Of a stretch of DNA of 57,552 nucleotides, positions 53,157 through 57,552 are shown piece after piece (within the stretch, counting starts at the first letter, position 1; every line of letters starts with the position of its first letter). The stretch is from Bacillus sp. V59.32b (GTDB lineage: Bacteria; Bacillota; Bacilli; Bacillales; DSM-1321): the NCBI RefSeq assembly GCF_003429085.1, contig NZ_QVTC01000052.1, positions 1 to 57,552 on the forward strand, given 5' to 3'. A model generated the notes under the pieces. The model saw only the letters and a list, made by a program, of their open reading frames with translations, ran no database searches and had not been told where the DNA came from. The translations under genes and the position numbers were made by a program.

Positions 53157-54425
53157 ATGAAAAAGACAAAAAACCGCTGGCTTATCGCGGCATCGGCAGT
53201 GGGAATTCACATTTCCATTGGATCGGTGTACGCTTGGAGCAACTTTACAGATCCATTGATCGAAGAGTTCGGCTGGACTTCGAAGCAAGTACAATTAACA
53301 TTTAGTTTAGCGATTTTATTTTTGGGATTATCCGCAGCATTCCTGGGACATTTTGTTGAGAAACATGGACCGAGAAAAGCCGGACTTCTTGCAGCAGGTT
53401 TTTTCGGAGCAGGGATTTTAGGCGCTGGATTGGCTGTTAGCCTAGGGAATCTTCCATTATTGTATTTAACTTATGGAGTTTTAGGCGGAATTGGTTTGGG
53501 AGTTGGATATATTGCTCCTGTTTCCACTTTGGTGAAATGGTTCCCGGATCGTCGTGGTCTGGCAACAGGACTTGCGATTATGGGATTCGGTTTTGCGGCT
53601 GCGATTGCCAGCCCGATCATGGATACATTGATTAAATCCGTTGGTACAGCGAATACATTTTACATTTTAGGTGCCTCTTATTTTGTTATCATGACATTAT
53701 CATCATTATATTTAGAGAGACCACCTGTCGATTGGGCGCCAGAAGGCTTTAAAGAGAAAGTTCAATCAGGTAAAGCAAGAATTCAACAAGATCTATCTCA
53801 ATTAACAGCAAATGAAGCGATTAAAACATCCCGTTTCTATTATTTATGGGTCATGCTGTTCATTAATATAACATGTGGAATTGCGATTCTGTCTGCTGCG
53901 AAGCCGTTAGCGCAAGAGAGCATCGGACTATCGACAGCAGAAGCAGCGGCACTTGTTGGAATATTAGGCCTTTTCAATGGATTCGGCCGTCTTGCATGGG
54001 CATCGATTTCAGACTACATTGGTCGTCCAAACACATATACGATTTTCTTTGCATCACAAATCATTTTATTTACATTGCTGCCCCACACAAAAGAAGCGAT
54101 TCTTTTCCAAATCATGCTGGCAGTTATCTATACGATGTACGGTGGCGGGTTTGCAGCGATTCCGGCATTTATCGGTGACATGTTTGGAACGAAACAACTA
54201 GGCGCGATTCACGGATACATTTTAACAGCTTGGGCCGCTGCCGGGTTGGCTGGTCCAATGTTTGCAGCATGGATGAAAGATACAACAGGAAGTTATGGGA
54301 CAAGCTTAACGTTCTTTGCCGGCTTATTTATAGTGGCATTAGTGGTTTCCTTACTCATTCGCCTGGACATTCGCAGGCTGCGTCGATTGAATGAGGCATC
54401 ACAATCACAAAAAATGGCTAGTTGA
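53157..54425 (+). CDS. OFA-family MFS transporter (oxalate/formate antiporter-like)
   Basis: 422 residues and 12 membrane spans. It shows the OFA family start (NRWLIAASAVGIHISIGSVYAWSNF), the MFS loop motif HFVEKHGPRKAG and the second-half YGGGFAAIPAFIGDMFGTKQLG segment. OFA members exchange oxalate, formate, lactate or related carboxylates. Placement between fdhD-moaA and a molybdopterin oxidoreductase favours formate or oxalate, which is inference. AGGGGG lies 7 nt before the ATG. Its leader shares a motif with that of the oxidoreductase gene. Confidence 0.9.
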   Translation: MKKTKNRWLIAASAVGIHISIGSVYAWSNFTDPLIEEFGWTSKQVQLTFSLAILFLGLSAAFLGHFVEKHGPRKAGLLAAGFFGAGILGAGLAVSLGNLPLLYLTYGVLGGIGLGVGYIAPVSTLVKWFPDRRGLATGLAIMGFGFAAAIASPIMDTLIKSVGTANTFYILGASYFVIMTLSSLYLERPPVDWAPEGFKEKVQSGKARIQQDLSQLTANEAIKTSRFYYLWVMLFINITCGIAILSAAKPLAQESIGLSTAEAAALVGILGLFNGFGRLAWASISDYIGRPNTYTIFFASQIILFTLLPHTKEAILFQIMLAVIYTMYGGGFAAIPAFIGDMFGTKQLGAIHGYILTAWAAAGLAGPMFAAWMKDTTGSYGTSLTFFAGLFIVALVVSLLIRLDIRRLRRLNEASQSQKMAS

Positions 54426-54499
54426 TCCTTTTCTAATAAAGTTTCGTATGATACAATACCTAACATGTTAAAGCCTGTAGGGTTGACAGGGAGGATATC

Positions 54500-54859
54500 G
54501 TGAATAAATACGAAGCAGAATTTAGCAATATCGTGCGTTCCTTTCGCAAAAAGCATATGGGCAAGGGACCAAGCAAAATCACCACAACTTTTTGTAAAAA
54601 CTGGGCTATTTGTGAGATGGAGGGAAATCTCTCTCCAGTTGAGAAATTTATGGCCTCTGCCAATGAAGGAAAGCAGGCATTGCGATCAGCGAGAACCGAA
54701 ATGGTCAAAGATATGTATCGCAAGAACCCGCCTGTAGAGATGGAAGAGTTCTTAGGATGTAAATTTAAAGAACTGTTTGTCGATATCGATCTAGATCGTG
54801 ATTTTGGCATGTCGATCTTCGTGTTCGACGAAGACATTCAGGCAAAATTTAATAACTAG
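54500..54859 (+). CDS. DUF2294 (YbcI/YrhF-type) protein
   Basis: 119 residues with a GTG start behind GGGAGG. The DUF2294 pattern is visible: FRKKHMGKGPSKITTTFCKNWAICEMEG, then LSPVEKFMA..GKQALRSARTEMVKDMYR and a FVDIDLDRDFGMSIFVFD end. Function unknown. As I recall, a member (yrhF) accompanies the B. subtilis formate dehydrogenase genes, so the link to the FdhF-type gene here may be meaningful. Confidence 0.82.
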   Translation: MNKYEAEFSNIVRSFRKKHMGKGPSKITTTFCKNWAICEMEGNLSPVEKFMASANEGKQALRSARTEMVKDMYRKNPPVEMEEFLGCKFKELFVDIDLDRDFGMSIFVFDEDIQAKFNN

Positions 54860-54860
54860 G

Positions 54861-54950
54861 TATGGCACTTGGTAGCGAACCTGCAAAAGACTAACCACCG
54901 TAAAACTCAGGAGGCTTATGGCTAGCCTGAGTTACGGTGGTTTTTCTTTT
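54861..54950 (+). promoter_or_regulatory. Candidate structured leader/terminator of the molybdopterin oxidoreductase gene
   Basis: GTAGCGAA (54872-54879), ACCTGC (54879-54884) and ACTAACC (54890-54896) are followed by a strong hairpin, AACCACCGTAAAACTCAGG (54893-54911) with CCTGAGTTACGGTGGTT (54926-54942), then TTTTTCTTTT. The order and spacing match the leader at 52835-52944. It may act as terminator for the DUF2294 gene, as a controlled attenuator for the next gene, or both. Confidence 0.6.
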
Positions 54951-55061
54951 TTATACAAGTATGAATCAGTAAATATTACAATTGACCAATCGGAAATTAA
55001 GAGTGTTCTTATTTTCCTTTCATATACTAAGATTAAGAGAATTTATTGGGAGTGTTATAGA

Positions 55062-57422
55062 ATGGGAAAAACAAAACATCCAGGACCACAGAAGAAAGAT
55101 AAAATGCCTGCACCCAAGCATTGGGTAAGTCCGATTCCGTTTGGGCTTACGAAAGTAAAGCCGCACCATATAAGAGATACTATGAAAATAGTTTGGGACA
55201 ACAAAGATAACTTAGGATATGCAACGAACATCATAACGAAAGGTGTTTGTGACGGTTGTGCTTTAGGAGTATCCGGTCTTTCTGACCAAACTTTAACAGG
55301 ACCGCACTTTTGTACAACGAGGTTGAATGTACTTCGTTTAAATACAGTGGGTGCGATTGATCCTGATATTCTTCATGCAGATATCGATGAACTAAGAAAA
55401 TACAGCAGCACCGAGCTTCGTAAACTGGGCCGCATTCCATATCCGATGATTCGCCGAAAAGGAGAGCGGAAATTTTCCAGGCTTACTTGGGACGATGCGA
55501 TGGATATGATCGCTGGAAAAATGAAAAAGCTGGATCCGAAACAGTATGCGTTTTACTTAACCAGCCGGGGAATTACAAATGAATCCTACTATGTAGCAGG
55601 AAAAGTTGCCCGATTCCTAGGTACAAACAATATTGACAATGCCAGCCGTATTTGCCACTCTCCTTCAAAGACAGCGATGAAGCGTTCGATTGGGGTAGGG
55701 GCATCGACAGCAAACTACCTTGATTGGATCGGCACAGACGTCCTCTTGTTCTGGGGAAGTGTAGCGTCCAATAGTTCACCTGTATCGACAAAGTATATGC
55801 TCGAAGCAAAGAAAAAGGGAACGAAAATAATCGTGGTGAATCCTTACAAAGAACCAGCCATGGACAAGTATTGGATTCCTTCGAACCCTGAATCCGCATT
55901 GTTCGGAACAAAAATCGCAGATGACTTCTATCAAGTCAACATCGGTGGGGATATTGCTTTCATGCACGGAATTATGAAACACTGGTTTGACATGGAAGAA
56001 AGTCGGCTTGGATCAGCTATCAACCATGAATTTGTCAATGACCATGTAAACGGATATGAAGAATTAAAAGCAAAAGTCCAGGAACAAAGCTGGGAAGATA
56101 TTATTACATCATCTGGTGTGACAAAAGAGCGGATTATTGAATTAGCTGAGCTGCTTGCGAATAGCAAAAATGCCGTATACGCCTGGGCACTTGGCTTGAC
56201 CATGCACTCGTTTGCAACAGATAACATCTCACAGGTAGCAAACCTTGCATTGCTGCGCGGACACCTGGGCCGCAAGTATGCCGGCCTAATGCCATTCCGT
56301 GGACACTCTTCTGTACAGGGAAGTGGAGAAATGGGGGCTGACCCATTTGTGCTTCCTGGTGGAGATTTCTATGGGGAAAACATTCAACGAATCGAAAAAT
56401 TGTGGGGATTTGATTTGGCAGAATGGCAAGGAGATATTGTTGGCGTAACGTTAGAAAACATCGTATTGCCGGAAGATCACGAACGTAAGATTAAGATGTA
56501 TTACCTTTCTGGTGGTAATTTCCTTGAAACGATGCCTGATCCCGATTTTGTGGAAAAAGCTTTATCTGAACTCGAGATCCGTGTACACCAGGATATCATC
56601 CTGAACACCTCTACTCTTGTGGATGCCAAGGAAGCAGTTATTGTCATTCCTGCCAAAACCCGCTATGAGCAAGAAGGTGGCGGTACATCGACTTCCACAG
56701 AGCGGATGGTATACTTTAGCCCTGAAATTGAAGGGAATAAGAACCAGATTGAAGAGGCTCGTGCGGAATGGAAAATCTATATTGATCTAGCCAAACGAAT
56801 TAAGCCAGAAACAGCCCATTTGGTTGATTTCAAAGATGGGCAAGAAATCCGGGATGAAATTGCCAAGGCTAATCCAAACTACGATGGAATACAGGACCTC
56901 AAAAAAGCAGGAGATGTATTCCAGTGGGGCGGAGCATGGTTATGCGAAGACGGAATTTGTCCGACTCCAGATGGCAAAGGAAATCTTATTAATGTTGACA
57001 TTCCTGACCTCGGTAAAAAAGAAGGTCAATTTATTGTTACTTCCCGTCGCGGTAAACAATTCAATTCCATGGTTTACAATGAAGTGGACCCGTTAAATGG
57101 TGCAGGCAGATACGATGTATTGATGAACAAAGAAGATGCCCAAGAATTGAGCATTGCTGAAGGGGAAGGGATTGTATTGTACAACGGCTTTGGTGTATTC
57201 CAAGGAAGAGCGAAGTTTGTTGACATCGCCCGTGAAAATGTTGAAGTTCACTTCCCTGAAGGAAACTTCTTATTGCCAAGAGGCCGTTACGAGAAATTTG
57301 CAGGTATTCCTGATTACAACATCACGGTTACACTTGAAAAAGCCGACAGATACAATGCCCGTAAAGATGTTGAGTATAATGAAAGACATATTGCAGAAGA
57401 TGATCTTGATGCTCCGGCATAA
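55062..57422 (+). CDS. FdhF/YdeP-family molybdopterin oxidoreductase (formate-dehydrogenase-like)
   Basis: 786 residues from the ATG at 55062 (GGGAG 9 nt upstream); the frame extends back to 54918 through the leader hairpin, which is not coding. Cys63-x2-Cys66 and Cys84 form an N-terminal cluster-type site. The Mo ligand position reads NASRICHSPSKTAM, so Cys198 replaces the selenocysteine of E. coli FdhF. GGDIAFMHGIMKHW, GLMPFRGHSSVQG and a C-terminal MopB-type domain follow. This is the FdhF/YdeP (TIGR01701-type) group, so formate is likely but not certain as substrate. fdhD and moaA nearby supply the cofactor. Confidence 0.88.
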   Translation: MGKTKHPGPQKKDKMPAPKHWVSPIPFGLTKVKPHHIRDTMKIVWDNKDNLGYATNIITKGVCDGCALGVSGLSDQTLTGPHFCTTRLNVLRLNTVGAIDPDILHADIDELRKYSSTELRKLGRIPYPMIRRKGERKFSRLTWDDAMDMIAGKMKKLDPKQYAFYLTSRGITNESYYVAGKVARFLGTNNIDNASRICHSPSKTAMKRSIGVGASTANYLDWIGTDVLLFWGSVASNSSPVSTKYMLEAKKKGTKIIVVNPYKEPAMDKYWIPSNPESALFGTKIADDFYQVNIGGDIAFMHGIMKHWFDMEESRLGSAINHEFVNDHVNGYEELKAKVQEQSWEDIITSSGVTKERIIELAELLANSKNAVYAWALGLTMHSFATDNISQVANLALLRGHLGRKYAGLMPFRGHSSVQGSGEMGADPFVLPGGDFYGENIQRIEKLWGFDLAEWQGDIVGVTLENIVLPEDHERKIKMYYLSGGNFLETMPDPDFVEKALSELEIRVHQDIILNTSTLVDAKEAVIVIPAKTRYEQEGGGTSTSTERMVYFSPEIEGNKNQIEEARAEWKIYIDLAKRIKPETAHLVDFKDGQEIRDEIAKANPNYDGIQDLKKAGDVFQWGGAWLCEDGICPTPDGKGNLINVDIPDLGKKEGQFIVTSRRGKQFNSMVYNEVDPLNGAGRYDVLMNKEDAQELSIAEGEGIVLYNGFGVFQGRAKFVDIARENVEVHFPEGNFLLPRGRYEKFAGIPDYNITVTLEKADRYNARKDVEYNERHIAEDDLDAPA

Positions 57423-57446
57423 AAAGTACGCTTAAAGCAATTTATC

Positions 57447-57487
57447 AGCTTGCAGATAATCCGACTGGATGAATCTGCAAGCTTTTT
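57447..57487 (+). terminator. Terminator of the molybdopterin oxidoreductase gene
   Basis: AGCTTGCAGAT pairs with ATCTGCAAGCT, followed by TTTTTT. Beyond it, the window end (57488-57552) shows no gene. Confidence 0.9.
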
Positions 57488-57552
57488 TAATAGTAAGGCT
57501 CTGTTAAACGATAATGTTGTTTTTGGGAAGGGAATCTGCGAGACTCCTCGAA

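Noticed and set aside
54918-55061. N-terminal extension of the molybdopterin oxidoreductase
   Set aside because: It would translate the terminator hairpin of the leader. No ribosome binding site lies at 54918, while GGGAG precedes 55062.
55062-57422. Selenocysteine in the formate-dehydrogenase-like protein
   Set aside because: The Mo-ligand position is an ordinary Cys codon (Cys198) and no in-frame TGA occurs in the gene.

Overview
The window is a chromosomal segment from a low-GC, endospore-forming member of the Bacillaceae. Three things support this: long blocks of gene order matching the Bacillus subtilis yjzD-to-yjcH region, a large set of spore genes (cotO, yjcA, yjcZ-type, spoVIF, cotX, cotW, a YhcN-type lipoprotein, spoVAE), and Gram-positive ribosome binding sites of the AGGAGG type. 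No phage or IS transposase was seen. The B. subtilis app operon and yjbE are missing from their usual places, so this is a related genus and not B. subtilis.

Layout. 1-8.7 kb: yjzD, yjaU-yjaV-med-comZ (competence control), fabHA-fabF (fatty-acid elongation, with a FapR operator), yjaZ and yjbA. 8.8-16.5 kb: trpS, a DUF3899 protein and the oppABCDF oligopeptide importer. 16.5-21.2 kb: a DUF4015 glycosidase-like protein, yjbC-spx and mecA. 21.3-30.1 kb: cardiolipin synthase, a large 20-nt tandem array, coiA, pepF, the sRNA RoxS (RsaE) behind a Rex site, then spxH, truncated haemoglobin, cwlQ and yjbK. 30.2-37.9 kb: yjbL, relQ, NAD kinase, a pseudouridine synthase, prpE, mgtE, a YhfC membrane protease and FapR-controlled fabI. 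38-45 kb: spore coat and germination genes plus a UvrD-type helicase. 45-48 kb: yjcF-yjcG-yjcH and a DsbA-like oxidoreductase. 48-49.6 kb: tRNA-Val(GAC) followed by a small accessory patch with a PD-(D/E)XK-like protein. 49.7-57.5 kb: yoxD, then a molybdenum/formate block (moaA, fdhD, an OFA-family MFS transporter, a DUF2294 protein and an FdhF/YdeP-type molybdopterin oxidoreductase).

Functional logic. Spx, its ClpXP adaptor SpxH, the ClpC adaptor MecA, ComZ, Med and CoiA form a stress/competence neighbourhood. RoxS, the haemoglobin and SpxH add redox control. FapR sites at fabHA and fabI tie fatty-acid synthesis together. The last block looks like formate or oxalate uptake coupled to a Mo-dependent oxidoreductase and its cofactor genes.

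The most unusual signals are four. (1) A DsbA/FrnE-like gene has an in-frame UGA exactly where the first active-site Cys should be, followed at the right distance by a G-first-loop hairpin, so it may be a selenoprotein. (2) About 30 copies of a 20-nt repeat lie between cls and coiA, and a second 20-nt array after relQ is built from the same sub-blocks in another order. (3) A shared leader motif followed by a terminator-like hairpin precedes both the OFA transporter and the molybdopterin oxidoreductase, a candidate riboswitch. (4) A palindromic element of about 140 nt with terminal inverted repeats lies among the spore genes.
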